Below are positions 28,600 through 38,955 of a stretch of 64,000 nucleotides of DNA, piece after piece. How positions within the stretch are numbered: position 1 is the first letter of the stretch; the number at the start of each line of letters is the position of its first letter. The position numbers were made by a program, and so were the translations under genes. The notes under the pieces were generated by a model. That model made no database searches. It had not been told where the DNA came from and saw only the letters and a program-made list of their open reading frames with translations. The stretch comes from an uncultured Clostridia bacterium (GTDB taxonomy: Bacteria; Bacillota; Clostridia; Saccharofermentanales; Saccharofermentanaceae), in the NCBI GenBank assembly GCA_947167045.1, contig CAMVGO010000004.1, positions 1 through 64,000 of the forward strand, written 5' to 3'.

Positions 28600-28648
28600 G
28601 TTTTATATCCTTTCTTCCTGCACCTTGTAAATGCGGGCAATAAAATAC

Positions 28649-30130
28649 TCAGTTGGCCGAATAAACGGTTACGGATACCTTTTCCGGGAGCTTGCTGTCG
28701 ACACGGAAATATACTCCGTCATCGTGCATGATCTCAACAGGGAGCTCCACTACTCCGGTATATCCCGGTTCAAGGCTCTGATAGTCTACTGCGGCGATGA
28801 TGTCATCTGCCGTCAGCGTATTCAGCGTGCCTGCACGTCCGACTACGACAAGATCAACACTCTTGATGGAATAGGAAACTTCCGCATTCTCAGGGACATT
28901 GATATCCTGTGTGATCGGAACCGTTATCGACTTCGTGACTACAGGGTTCGTGATTATCTGGATATACATCCAGAGGAACAGCGACAGGAAGAGGGATACA
29001 ATAAAGAATATGATCCTTGTGGCAGTTCCCACGCGCTTGGAATTCGGGAGCTGGTCTGCCGCTCTGGTGCTGATGGAAATGGGAACGGCTGTCTCTCCGG
29101 CGATCTCGACCTGCGTGGTTGCAGTAACGGGATTGGAAACACCGCTGTTCTTGCTCTTCCCTGCTTTTGCGACTTCCTCCTGGCTCAATACATCCTGGTC
29201 GTCGGCTTTTTTGCCGCGGAGCTTGTCAAAGAATCTTCCGATGACCGTCTTCTGCTCTCCGCCGTATTCCTTAAGACCGAGAAGATAGGACAGGTTTGCT
29301 TCGAGTTCTTTTGTCGATCTCATCTCGAAAAGTCTGCCGTTAACGGCGATGGAGGTCTTTCCTCTCTCTTCGGAAACGACTACTGCAACCGTATCGCCCA
29401 TCTCACTCGCGCCGACTGCGGCTCTGTGCCTAGTTCCGGAGCGCTCGAGAGAATGCATCGTGACTGAGAGAGGGACGTGGCATCTTGCCGCGATGATCCT
29501 GCCGTCCCTGATAAGCAGGCCGCCGTCATGCATCGGAGATCCCTTATAGAAGATGCTCTGGAGTACCGAGCTGGTAACTTCAGAATCGAAAGTGACTACG
29601 TTTTCCTGTGAAAGGAGCTCATCGAGCCTCGTATGTCTCTCTATGAGGATAAGAGCACCCGTATATGTCCTGGACATTTCTTTGCACGCGGAGCTTATCT
29701 CCTTGATGAACGAGGTAAGTTCTTCCTTCGTCATTACGGACTCGCTGTGCCTGAAAGGGTTTGCGGCATTCGAAGTCCTGAGTCCGACCGTCTCGAGAGC
29801 TCTTCTGAGCTCGGGCTGGAACAATACGACGAAGAGAATCGCGATGATATAGAGAAGGCGGTTAAACAGGAACCCGACCATGTCGAGTCCGATAAGACCG
29901 CAGAAAGCTACAAATACAAGGATCAGAACGATACCTTTGATAAGCTGCCATGCCCTTGTCTGCCTGATGAACATCAGGAGCGTGTAGAAAAGGAATGTTA
30001 CGAGGATGATGTCTATCGCATATCTGACAAAGTCCCACGGAGAGCCAAAGAAGAGCTTGCCTTCGTCAAGGCTTTTAAAAAGCTCCAATAAGAACTCGTA
30101 TATCTGGCTGATGATAGATGTATCGGACAT
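28649..30130 (-). CDS. cdaA: CdaA-type diadenylate cyclase fused to a C-terminal YbbR (CdaR-like) domain
   Basis: Three TM helices, DAC domain (GSPMHDGGLLIRDGRIIAARC, SGTRHRAAVGASE), then a TM (IIFFIVSLFLSLFLWMYIQIITNP) and a YbbR-like domain (VDLVVVGRAGTLNTLTADDIIAAVDYQSLEPGYTGVVELPVEI...LPEKVSVTV). Confidence 0.9.
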   Translation of the reverse strand: MSDTSIISQIYEFLLELFKSLDEGKLFFGSPWDFVRYAIDIILVTFLFYTLLMFIRQTRAWQLIKGIVLILVFVAFCGLIGLDMVGFLFNRLLYIIAILFVVLFQPELRRALETVGLRTSNAANPFRHSESVMTKEELTSFIKEISSACKEMSRTYTGALILIERHTRLDELLSQENVVTFDSEVTSSVLQSIFYKGSPMHDGGLLIRDGRIIAARCHVPLSVTMHSLERSGTRHRAAVGASEMGDTVAVVVSEERGKTSIAVNGRLFEMRSTKELEANLSYLLGLKEYGGEQKTVIGRFFDKLRGKKADDQDVLSQEEVAKAGKSKNSGVSNPVTATTQVEIAGETAVPISISTRAADQLPNSKRVGTATRIIFFIVSLFLSLFLWMYIQIITNPVVTKSITVPITQDINVPENAEVSYSIKSVDLVVVGRAGTLNTLTADDIIAAVDYQSLEPGYTGVVELPVEIMHDDGVYFRVDSKLPEKVSVTVYSAN

Positions 30131-30234
30131 CAACGGGACCTTCTTCCCTATGCTTATCTTATTTAGTATAACATAAGGACGCGAAAATCAATTTGGTAAA
30201 TATGTGTGAAGGAGCCGTTCTTTTGCGGCCTGTG

Positions 30235-31554
30235 TTATGTGGTCTCGGACGAACCGTAAGTCTGTCTGGTGGACTCGATCATGTAGGCTTCATACTGAGC
30301 CGGCGTCATGCCCTTGTCCGAACCCTTGAGAAGCGATTCGATGACGATGAACGCAACGCAGTTTATCCTTATCTGAAGCCTGTCTCCGGAGCAGTCTATC
30401 TCGCCGTCGCCGTTGCGGTCATAATCATCTTCCACGAGAACGGAATCAAGATAGTAGGAACAGTCCGCAGGCGTTCCCCTGATGATACCGCCGTAATCCT
30501 GAAGGCTAAGGTTCTTTGTCTCCTTCATCTGGTCCATGGAAGTGAAATTGTATTCGTAACTCTCGAAATAAACGATCGGGATCATCCTGTCGTCGAAGAC
30601 CTTATAGTCCGATATCGTTTTCGGCAGTTCATTGAAGATATCCCTGATGCCGTCGTCATTTACGTCGGCCTTAACACCGGATTCATTGTAATAGAGATCG
30701 AAGCCGTAATTTGTGTACAGAGTATTCGAAAAGCATACGTCATAAGCCTGATACAGCTTTCTTCTCATCTCGTATTTCCTGCTGGAGATAAGTGATTTGA
30801 AGCCTGAAGATGCATACACCTTGTCGCCGGCATAAAGGCTGTCGACATCGTACATTACATCGATCGAGTTCTTCTCGTCGTAACTGAGCGACTGATAAAA
30901 GGCTTCCGCGCCCGTGAAGTTGTCGGTACCGGCACCGAAGAAGACAAAGCATACGTCGTAAGCGATGTTCTTGTAGTCTTTGAAAGCCCTGAGAGCCGTA
31001 AGGATGCAGGCTGTGCCTGAAGCGTTGTCAGAGATGCCGTCAAAGACGAACTTAGGTGCTTCCGTAGGCTCTGCATCCTCCTCGCCTTCTTCCTCCTCAT
31101 CTTCCTCATCTTCTTCATCCTCATCGGATTCTTCAAGATAGTCCGGAAGTATGGCAGCGTCATAATGCGTGCCTATAAGGGCTGTCCTGTGCTCGAGTTC
31201 GAAGGTCCCGTCATCTTTTGCGACATAGAAACCCGTTCCCTCGACCTTAACGATATAGTTGTTGGAAGTGCCGCCGTCAGCGCCCTGAAATGTCTGTACT
31301 TCAGGCGTATACCCCAGTTCCTTTATCTTCTCTTCGATATATTCGCCGGTCTTTTTCTCATCGGAAGAATATGCTTTTCTTCCGGGGAAATTCGTTGCGA
31401 TCTCACGCGCTATATCGGCACCGTAAGTACCGTAATCAGCGGGCTTGTCAGAAGACTTGTCCTTTTTTTTGCACGAAGACAGGACCATCGGTTCCGCAAG
31501 AACCAACAGGCATGTGACGGCAGCTATTATCCTTTTTCCAAGATCTCTGTTCAT
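30235..31554 (-). CDS. M28-peptidase-like lipoprotein (apparently lacking catalytic Glu pair and terminal His ligand)
   Basis: Lipobox VLSSCKKK; TALIGTHYDAA, SDNASGTACILTALRAF, VCFVFFGAGTDNFTGAEAF, YDVDSL, SDYKVFDDRMIPIVYFES. Confidence 0.75.
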   Translation of the reverse strand: MNRDLGKRIIAAVTCLLVLAEPMVLSSCKKKDKSSDKPADYGTYGADIAREIATNFPGRKAYSSDEKKTGEYIEEKIKELGYTPEVQTFQGADGGTSNNYIVKVEGTGFYVAKDDGTFELEHRTALIGTHYDAAILPDYLEESDEDEEDEEDEEEEGEEDAEPTEAPKFVFDGISDNASGTACILTALRAFKDYKNIAYDVCFVFFGAGTDNFTGAEAFYQSLSYDEKNSIDVMYDVDSLYAGDKVYASSGFKSLISSRKYEMRRKLYQAYDVCFSNTLYTNYGFDLYYNESGVKADVNDDGIRDIFNELPKTISDYKVFDDRMIPIVYFESYEYNFTSMDQMKETKNLSLQDYGGIIRGTPADCSYYLDSVLVEDDYDRNGDGEIDCSGDRLQIRINCVAFIVIESLLKGSDKGMTPAQYEAYMIESTRQTYGSSETT

Positions 31555-31571
31555 AACCCGCTAATTATACC

Positions 31572-32672
31572 CTAAGACTCTCCGTTTTTTGCGGCAATCG
31601 CAGAAGAGCTTCCGGCGATGTGGCCCAAACGCTCCTCAAGTATCGAAAGAGCCTCTTCCCTGGAAGGATCCTTTATGGCCCAGGTGCCCTTGCCGCCCAC
31701 TTCCTCATAACAAACGAGGGGTTTTCCGGCGGAATGGCCTTTGCCGTATGTATCCTTAAGGGAATTCATTATCGAATTGAAGCTTACGTCCTTCAGTTCG
31801 GTGGGAAGATTAAGCTTCGTGTAGATCGCGGTAAGCGCGGTCCTGGCCTTGTCGGGGACCGTGGCGAAAAGGCTTAAGGCAAGAGCCTCGCCTTCCGAAT
31901 AGTTCATAAACCTGAAGTATCCCTCGATAGCCTCCGACAGTTCGTTGCCGAGCGTCAGGAGAACGGGATTCTTCCTGTCGATAGCAGCTCTCGCGGCATA
32001 GACCCTGTTAAGGAAAACCCTGATATCGGAAGGGCTCGAACCCGCTATGTTGAGCAGATCCGTGAGCAGACCGAAATCAGCAAGCAGCGCATATCTGATT
32101 ATCTGGGCATATCCGTTGGGAATATACTTTTTCGGTATCGTCGAAAGGAAGACCGGATCGATGAACACAGCGCTCTGGGAAACCTTAACGGAAGCCGTAT
32201 TCTTGCGGCTTCCTGAATTTGTATAGACCTTATCGGCGCAGCATGTCTCCGCCATTGACGAGAGTGTCGTAGGGACAGCGATAAAACGGGAACCTCCCGA
32301 ATAGAGCGCAGAAGCAAATCCAGCGATGTCTATTACGGAACCGCCGCCGAACGCGATCACCCAGTCGTTGCTGCCGAGACCGAACTCCGTGAACTCCTTG
32401 ATAACATTATTGACCTGTGAGAGATTTTTGTTCTGCTCACCCTCTTCAACAGTGATAAGGCATGTCTTGACATTTCTTATGACGAACTGTTTCTCAAAAG
32501 CGTTGTAATAGTAGCCGCTGACCTGTCTGTCGGATATTATCGCAGCCTTGATCTCCTGGTCTCCGAGATCTTTGTTGCCATATTGCTCGAGAATAAAACC
32601 TGCCACGAATTCGTCTGCGATACCGCTTCCGGTAAAGCAGTCGTAGCTCCGGTTGCAATCAAGTCTGTCCAA
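31572..32672 (-). CDS. divergent 3-dehydroquinate-synthase-like protein
   Basis: VIAFGGGSVIDIAGFASALYSGGSRFIAVPTTLSSMAETCCADKVYTNSGSRKNTASVKVSQSAVFIDPVFLSTIP; TTG start at 32672 behind AAAGGAG. Confidence 0.75.
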   Translation of the reverse strand: MDRLDCNRSYDCFTGSGIADEFVAGFILEQYGNKDLGDQEIKAAIISDRQVSGYYYNAFEKQFVIRNVKTCLITVEEGEQNKNLSQVNNVIKEFTEFGLGSNDWVIAFGGGSVIDIAGFASALYSGGSRFIAVPTTLSSMAETCCADKVYTNSGSRKNTASVKVSQSAVFIDPVFLSTIPKKYIPNGYAQIIRYALLADFGLLTDLLNIAGSSPSDIRVFLNRVYAARAAIDRKNPVLLTLGNELSEAIEGYFRFMNYSEGEALALSLFATVPDKARTALTAIYTKLNLPTELKDVSFNSIMNSLKDTYGKGHSAGKPLVCYEEVGGKGTWAIKDPSREEALSILEERLGHIAGSSSAIAAKNGES

Positions 32673-32768
32673 AGGTTTTAAGGCTCCTTTCGCTGCAAAA
32701 GTCAATTTGTATATTACCACAAAAGTGATAAAATAAACGCTCAGGAAATTTATTAATAGAGGTCACAT

Positions 32769-34220
32769 ATGAAAATAAGAACGAGATTCGCACCCAGTCC
32801 CACGGGTTTTATGCATGTCGGAAATCTCCGCACCGCGCTTTATGAATACCTTACCGCAAAGCACGAAGGCGGCACTTTTGTACTGAGGATCGAAGATACC
32901 GACCGTGAACGTTATGTGGAGGGCGCAACTCAGGTAATATACGACACGATGAAGCTCGCCGGCCTTGAGCACGACGAAGGTCCGGATATCGGCGGAGAGT
33001 ACGGACCATATGTCCAGAGCGAGCGACTTCCTATGTATAAGCCTTACGCCGAGCAGCTCGTGGAACAGGGCAAGGCTTACAGATGCTTCTGCACCAAGGA
33101 GCGCCTTGAGGCTCTTAAGGAGAATGCACCTGAGGGTACAGGTTACGACCGTCACTGCAGAGACTTATCTCCTGAAGAGATCCAGAAGAACCTGGACGCA
33201 GGCATGCCCTATGTCATCCGTCAGAAAATGCCCCTTACAGGCTCTACTTCTTACCATGACCTGGTTTACGGAGACATCACATTCCCCAACGAGGATCTTG
33301 ACGATCAGGTATTGATCAAGACTGACGGCTTCCCTACTTATAACTTCGCCAACGTTATCGATGACCACACAATGGGAATTACACACGTTGTAAGAGGATC
33401 CGAGTACTTATCTTCAACACCTAAGTACAACCTCCTCTATGAGGCATTCGGCTGGGAGATCCCCACATACATCCACCTGCCGCTCATCATGGGCAAGTCG
33501 GTTGACGAGGAAGGCAACGAAGTGATCTCCAAGCTTTCAAAGCGTCACGGCTCCACAGGTTTCATGGATCTCGTTAACGAAGGTTACCTCCCTGAGGCTA
33601 TCATCAACTATATCGCACTCTTAGGCTGGGCACCCAAGGATACAAGGGAGATCTTCTCCCTGCCCGAGCTTATCGAAGCATTTGATATCAACGGCATTTC
33701 CAAGTCACCTGCCGTATTCGACTACGACAAGCTCTCATGGGTAAACCAGGAACACATCAAGGCCATGTCCGACGAGGAGTTCTTGGAGCACGCAAAGCCC
33801 TTCTACGATGAGGCAGGCGTTGATCCTTCATGCTACGCTCTGCTCGCAGAGCTCCTGAAGCCCAGGATCGCAAAGTTCACTGAGATCACCGAGAAGCTTT
33901 CCTTCATAAAGGAATACGGTGATTTCGATCTCGGGCTTTTCGAGCACAAGAAGAGCAAGTCAACACTGGAGTCTTCAAAGCAGATGCTCGAAAAGGCTAT
34001 CCCCGTTTTAGAGAACTTAGACTGGGACAGAGAAGCCATCACAGAAGCTATGAAGACGCTGGCAGAGAGCCTTGAAGTCAAGAACTCTGTCGTTATGTGG
34101 CCTGTAAGGATCGCTGCCGCAGGAGTTGCGGTCACCCCCGGCGGATGCGCTGAGGTCATGATCCTTCTGGGCAAGGAAGAATCTCTTAAGAGAATTAAAT
34201 ACGCTTATTCAAGACTTTGA
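32769..34220 (+). CDS. gltX: glutamate--tRNA ligase
   Basis: [35 protein letters not shown]. Confidence 0.97.
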   Translation: MKIRTRFAPSPTGFMHVGNLRTALYEYLTAKHEGGTFVLRIEDTDRERYVEGATQVIYDTMKLAGLEHDEGPDIGGEYGPYVQSERLPMYKPYAEQLVEQGKAYRCFCTKERLEALKENAPEGTGYDRHCRDLSPEEIQKNLDAGMPYVIRQKMPLTGSTSYHDLVYGDITFPNEDLDDQVLIKTDGFPTYNFANVIDDHTMGITHVVRGSEYLSSTPKYNLLYEAFGWEIPTYIHLPLIMGKSVDEEGNEVISKLSKRHGSTGFMDLVNEGYLPEAIINYIALLGWAPKDTREIFSLPELIEAFDINGISKSPAVFDYDKLSWVNQEHIKAMSDEEFLEHAKPFYDEAGVDPSCYALLAELLKPRIAKFTEITEKLSFIKEYGDFDLGLFEHKKSKSTLESSKQMLEKAIPVLENLDWDREAITEAMKTLAESLEVKNSVVMWPVRIAAAGVAVTPGGCAEVMILLGKEESLKRIKYAYSRL

Positions 34221-34237
34221 TCGGGAGAATACTAGAA

Positions 34238-35899
34238 ATGGCTGACAGCAAGAATTTTATCGAGCAGATCATTGACGAGGAACTTAAAGAAGGCGGAAGA
34301 GTCTACGGCAAGAAGATCCATACGAGATTCCCGCCCGAACCGAACGGCTACCTTCACATAGGTCACGCAAAGGCATTGGAGATCGACTTCGGTACCGCTG
34401 AAGCATACAACGGCCTGTGCAACCTCAGAATGGACGACACGAACCCCACCAAAGAGGATGAGGAATACGTTGAGGCCATCAAGGAGGATATCCACTGGTT
34501 AGGTCACGACTGGGATGACCGGTTCTTCTATGCTTCCGAGTATTTCGAGAAGATGTATGAATTCGCCATCGAACTCATCAACAAGGGCCTGGCTTACGTT
34601 TGCGAACTTACGCCCGACCAGATGAGAGACATGAGAGGCGACACAAAGACTCCCGCTGTCTCCCCTTATCGTGACAGACCCATCGAGGAGAGCCTTGATC
34701 TCTTTAAGAGAATGAGAGCCGGTGAATTTGAAGACGGAAAGATGACTCTCCGTGCGAAGATCGACCTCGCTTCCGGCAACTTCAACATGAGAGATCCCGT
34801 TATCTACAGGATCAATCATCTCCCTCATCACAGAACAGGCACAGAGTGGTGCATCTACCCCATGTACGACTTCGCTCATCCAATCGAAGACGCTTTGGAA
34901 GGCATCACACACTCCCTCTGCTCATTGGAGTTCGAAGCTCACAGACCTCTTTACGACTGGGTGGTAAACAACATTTCCGTTGAGTGCAAGCCCCGTCAGA
35001 TCGAGTTCGCAAGACTCGGAATCACACACACGGTCCTTTCCAAGAGAAAGCTCCGTGCCATGATCGAAGCAGGCATCGTATCAGGATGGGATGACCCCAG
35101 AATGCCTACACTCTGCGGTCTCAGAAGAAGGGGTTATACTCCCGCTTCCATCCATAACTTCAGCGCGCGTAACGGTGTAGCCAAGGTCAACTCCGTTGTT
35201 GACTTCGCTTTCCTCGAATACTGCCTCCGCGAAGATCTTAACGATCACGCTCAGAGAGCTATGGCTGTATTAAAGCCCATCAAACTCATCATCGACAACT
35301 ATCCTGAGGGACAGACCGAAGAGTTCGATGTCGAGAATAATCCCAAGGACGAGAACGCAGGCACACGTAAGGTATCCTTCTCCAGAGAGCTCTGGATCGA
35401 AGAAGAAGACTTCATGGAAGTTCCCGCTCCCAAGTATTTCAGATTATACCCCGGCAACGAGGTGCGCCTTAAGTCCGCTTATGTCGTTAAGTGCGTATCC
35501 TGCGATCACGATGCAGAAGGCAATGTAACCGCAGTCCACTGCACATACGATCCGGATTCCAGAGGCGGCAACACTTTGGACGGCAGAAAGATCAAGTCCA
35601 CCATTCACTGGGTTGACGCTAAGACAGCCGTTGACGGTGAGATCAGACTCTACGACAGGCTCTTTACGACAGAGCAGCCCGACCTCGCTGACTGCAACTA
35701 TCTCGATTTCATCAATCCCAATTCCCTGGAGATCATCAGGGGCGCCAAATTAGAAGCATTCCTTGCTGACACAAAGCCCGCTGACAGATTCCAGTTCTTA
35801 AGGACCGGTTACTTCTGTGCCGACTCAAAGGATTCAACACCTGATCATCTGGTATTCAACAGAGCAGTATCTTTGAAGGATTCTTATAAGCCGGAGTGA
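34238..35899 (+). CDS. glnS: glutamine--tRNA ligase
   Basis: [37 protein letters not shown]; start [12 protein letters not shown]. Confidence 0.97.
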   Translation: MADSKNFIEQIIDEELKEGGRVYGKKIHTRFPPEPNGYLHIGHAKALEIDFGTAEAYNGLCNLRMDDTNPTKEDEEYVEAIKEDIHWLGHDWDDRFFYASEYFEKMYEFAIELINKGLAYVCELTPDQMRDMRGDTKTPAVSPYRDRPIEESLDLFKRMRAGEFEDGKMTLRAKIDLASGNFNMRDPVIYRINHLPHHRTGTEWCIYPMYDFAHPIEDALEGITHSLCSLEFEAHRPLYDWVVNNISVECKPRQIEFARLGITHTVLSKRKLRAMIEAGIVSGWDDPRMPTLCGLRRRGYTPASIHNFSARNGVAKVNSVVDFAFLEYCLREDLNDHAQRAMAVLKPIKLIIDNYPEGQTEEFDVENNPKDENAGTRKVSFSRELWIEEEDFMEVPAPKYFRLYPGNEVRLKSAYVVKCVSCDHDAEGNVTAVHCTYDPDSRGGNTLDGRKIKSTIHWVDAKTAVDGEIRLYDRLFTTEQPDLADCNYLDFINPNSLEIIRGAKLEAFLADTKPADRFQFLRTGYFCADSKDSTPDHLVFNRAVSLKDSYKPE

Positions 35900-35991
35900 T
35901 TCTCTAAAAATATTGCAGATTAAACAGATCCCGGCTCTTTCACAAGTACCGGGATCTTTATTTATCACTTGAAGTTTTTCTCGTAGGTCGG

Positions 35992-36726
35992 CTACTCGTG
36001 CAATGTCTTTCCCAGAAGCGTCATAGCCTGCTTCGGACAATGATCTATGCATCTGTAGCACATCGTGCATTTTGAAGAAGCGACCGCTTTGCCGTCTCCT
36101 ATCCTGATGTTTTGCGTAGGGCAGTTCTTCGCGCAGATCCCGCACCCGATGCACTTTGACGGATCGATCTTAACCTTATCGGTATAGCCTGTCGTCTTAT
36201 TGTAGAACCAGAGCCTCTGTCCGAATAATCCGGCAAGGTGCGCTGCAAATGACAGCCCCTCTTTGGGATAGCTGCCTTCCCTCATCTGTTTGGCGGCTTC
36301 GGCAACGCGTTTGTCGGCCTTTTCTATTATCGCCTTATTCTGTTCTTTAGATTTCTTTAGAGCCTTGCAGTCACCGATGGAATCAGGCATCACTATCTGA
36401 AGGCCGCCCGTGATCTCCGCACCGTACTTTTTGAGAAGCCTGGCAGCACACCCGGTTCCGTCACCAGAAAACAGTCCCATGGTCGTTATCAGGAATATCT
36501 TCTTCCCTTTCCAAAATGCTTCATGAGTGTTTATGAAGTCTCTTACAAGATACGGAATGTTCGAAAACATCGTCGGATAAGCCAGGATGATCTCATCGCC
36601 TTCCAAAGCTTTCATTGCATCTTCTGACTCGATAGGCACTGCAATCCCGTTTCCGCCAAGCTCATCCAGAAGCAGAGTCACTATATGCTTTGTATTGCCG
36701 GAACCGCTTAAGTAGACCGCATTCAT
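35992..36726 (-). CDS. EFR1-type ferredoxin/flavodoxin fusion protein
   Basis: Flavodoxin-like MNAVYLSGSGNTKHIVTLLLDEL; 2x[4Fe-4S] CIGCGICAKNCPTQNI and CTMCYRCIDHCPKQAM. Confidence 0.9.
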   Translation of the reverse strand: MNAVYLSGSGNTKHIVTLLLDELGGNGIAVPIESEDAMKALEGDEIILAYPTMFSNIPYLVRDFINTHEAFWKGKKIFLITTMGLFSGDGTGCAARLLKKYGAEITGGLQIVMPDSIGDCKALKKSKEQNKAIIEKADKRVAEAAKQMREGSYPKEGLSFAAHLAGLFGQRLWFYNKTTGYTDKVKIDPSKCIGCGICAKNCPTQNIRIGDGKAVASSKCTMCYRCIDHCPKQAMTLLGKTLHE

Positions 36727-37331
36727 AAAACACCGTCCAAAAGCATCTTGAATGCTTTCTTCAGATACTCTTCTTTAGTCATTTTGAATCTGAGTTTAAT
36801 GTACTCTTCCTTGTCGTTTGCCATCGAGATTATCCCCGATATCGACGACCACATCATTATGACCGCAGGATAGATGTCGATGTCTTTTCTGACAATGCCC
36901 TCTTCTATGCCGCTTCTGATAAACTTTGCGATCTCCTCATTGGTCTGTTCGCCGATATCGTAGATCTTCTTATAAAGCTCTTTATCTGTGTCTACAGAGA
37001 TCTTTCCCAATGTACCCTTGCAGAACAACGGGTGCTTTTCGAACTTATCTGCAATGTCAAAACAGAGCTTGTAGTACCTTTCCTCAAAACTGCCGTCGCT
37101 TTCTGCAGCTTTCTTCGCATCGCCCAGGATCTGCTCCATATACCTGCATACGATGGAATCCCAGATCGTCTGCTTGCTATCGAAATAAACATAGAGTGTG
37201 GATCTGCTGATCCCCGTGCATCTTGCTATGTCATCTATCGAAGTCGACTCATATCCCTTTGCTTCGAAAAGCTTTTCCGATGCATTCAAAACGGCTTCAT
37301 TATAGATCTCGACCGCCAAGTCTTTACGCAT
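36723..37331 (-). CDS. TetR/AcrR-family transcriptional regulator
   Basis: AVLNASEKLFEAKGYESTSIDDIARCTGISRSTLYVYFDSKQTIWDSI HTH. Confidence 0.92.
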   Translation of the reverse strand: MRKDLAVEIYNEAVLNASEKLFEAKGYESTSIDDIARCTGISRSTLYVYFDSKQTIWDSIVCRYMEQILGDAKKAAESDGSFEERYYKLCFDIADKFEKHPLFCKGTLGKISVDTDKELYKKIYDIGEQTNEEIAKFIRSGIEEGIVRKDIDIYPAVIMMWSSISGIISMANDKEEYIKLRFKMTKEEYLKKAFKMLLDGVL

Positions 37332-37370
37332 ATCTTCCTCCTCAAATACATATCCTTGATTCCCTATTTT

Positions 37371-37437
37371 CGTACTGCTAATTCGATTTTCGAACTATCA
37401 GTACGATTATCGTACTATCAATTCGATTTTATGTCAA
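37371..37437 (-). promoter_or_regulatory. promoter with three tandem 20-bp operator repeats upstream of the TetR gene
   Basis: CGTACTGCTAATTCGATTTT / CGAACTATCAGTACGATTAT / CGTACTATCAATTCGATTTT; minus strand TTGACA (37432-37437) - N17 - TACGAT (37409-37414). Confidence 0.8.
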
Positions 37438-37510
37438 GAATACCCTGCCGGGTAAAACACGAAATTTTAAACCCGGGCGAAAATAAGTATTTGTAAGAGC
37501 TGAAAAAGTA

Positions 37511-38269
37511 TCAGTAACCGGCCAGGAAAGCTTTGGTTCTTTCCTGCTGGGGATTTGTAACGAGATCGTACGCGTTGCCTTCCTCAACGATCACTCCGCC
37601 ACTCATGAATATGATGCGGTCGGCAACGTCTCTGGCAAAGCTCATCTCGTGGGTTACGATAACCATCGTCATCTTTTCTTTTGCGAGTTCCTTGATAACG
37701 GTCAGAACGCCTTTGGTGAGCTCGGGATCCAAAGCGGATGTGGGCTCATCGAAGAAGATGATCTCAGGATTTGTGGCCAGGGCCCTTGCTATGGAAACTC
37801 TCTGCTGCTGGCCGCCCGAGAGATTGCAGGGATAAGCGTCAGCCTTTTCGACGAGGTCCATCTTCTTTAAGAGTCCGTCGCAGATCGCGTCGGCTTCTTC
37901 CTTACTCATTTTATGCACATGTATGAGGGCTTCCGTTATGTTCCTGCGGACTGAAAAATGCGGGAAGAGATTGAAATTCTGGAATACCAGGCCGAATTTG
38001 GAGCGGATTTCCTTTTCTAGCTTCTTGTCGCAGTATTTTCCTTCATCACACAGAACGTCGCCGCCTATCACGATCCTGCCGTAATCGACGGTCTCGAGTG
38101 TCGTGGCGCATCTGAGCAATGTGGATTTTCCGCCGCCTGAAGGACCGATAACGGCCACTACCTCACCGCGCTTTACTTCCATCGAAATGCCTTTTAAGAC
38201 CTCAAGGTCACCGAAGGATTTCTTTATGTTCTTCATCTCAAGAACGATGTCGTTTTTTACGTCTGCCAT
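37511..38269 (-). CDS. polar amino-acid ABC transporter ATP-binding protein
   Basis: [45 protein letters not shown]. Confidence 0.95.
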   Translation of the reverse strand: MADVKNDIVLEMKNIKKSFGDLEVLKGISMEVKRGEVVAVIGPSGGGKSTLLRCATTLETVDYGRIVIGGDVLCDEGKYCDKKLEKEIRSKFGLVFQNFNLFPHFSVRRNITEALIHVHKMSKEEADAICDGLLKKMDLVEKADAYPCNLSGGQQQRVSIARALATNPEIIFFDEPTSALDPELTKGVLTVIKELAKEKMTMVIVTHEMSFARDVADRIIFMSGGVIVEEGNAYDLVTNPQQERTKAFLAGY

Positions 38270-38282
38270 CGGGATAACCTCA

Positions 38283-38954
38283 TTAAGAATAGTAGGACAT
38301 GGATTTTTCCACGCGGTTCAGTATCGTCTCGACAATCAGGTTCATAGCATAATAGAAAGCGCCCGCAACTATGAACGGCATTACCGATACCTGTGCGGAT
38401 GCGGCAGCTGATGCCTTGGTGAACATCTCGGTAACCGAGAGGACCTGGGCAAGCGAAGTATCCTTTACAAGCGTGATTACCTCATTCGAAACAGAAGGCA
38501 GCACTCGCTTGATGACCTGCGGGAGTATTATCTTGAAATATGTCTGCATCTTCGTAAATCCGAGGACCGTCGCAGCTTCGTACTGTCCCTTGGACATAGA
38601 CTGGATGCCGCCTCTGAATATCTCGGCGAAATATGCCGCATAGTTCAGCGAGAATGCGATTATCGTTGCGATAAATCTGTAGTTGAAAGGACCGATCTGT
38701 ATGCTTCCAAGGTTTACTCCGAAGATGTAATAAGGTCCGAAATACACCAGCAGGAGCTGGAGCATGAGAGGCGTGCCTCTTAATATCGAGATGTAGAGTT
38801 GGAAAACAAGAGAAACGATCTTGATCTTGGACATCCTGCCCTTTGAAACGAGGAGTCCCAACGGGATCGAAAATATCAGCGTAAAGAAGAAGATCCCGAA
38901 TGTAAATCCGAAGCCCTGCCACAGCTGGATCAATGTCGACTGAAAATTACCCAT
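38283..38954 (-). CDS. amino-acid ABC transporter permease
   Basis: [50 protein letters not shown] motif. Confidence 0.94.
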   Translation of the reverse strand: MGNFQSTLIQLWQGFGFTFGIFFFTLIFSIPLGLLVSKGRMSKIKIVSLVFQLYISILRGTPLMLQLLLVYFGPYYIFGVNLGSIQIGPFNYRFIATIIAFSLNYAAYFAEIFRGGIQSMSKGQYEAATVLGFTKMQTYFKIILPQVIKRVLPSVSNEVITLVKDTSLAQVLSVTEMFTKASAAASAQVSVMPFIVAGAFYYAMNLIVETILNRVEKSMSYYS

Positions 38955-38955
38955 A

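Noticed and set aside
28631-29467. 278-aa plus-strand ORF
   Set aside because: Antisense to the cdaA-ybbR fusion; no domain signal
32720-32768. Possible T-box or other riboswitch upstream of gltX
   Set aside because: The divergent intergenic space is too short for a T-box and no conserved core was seen
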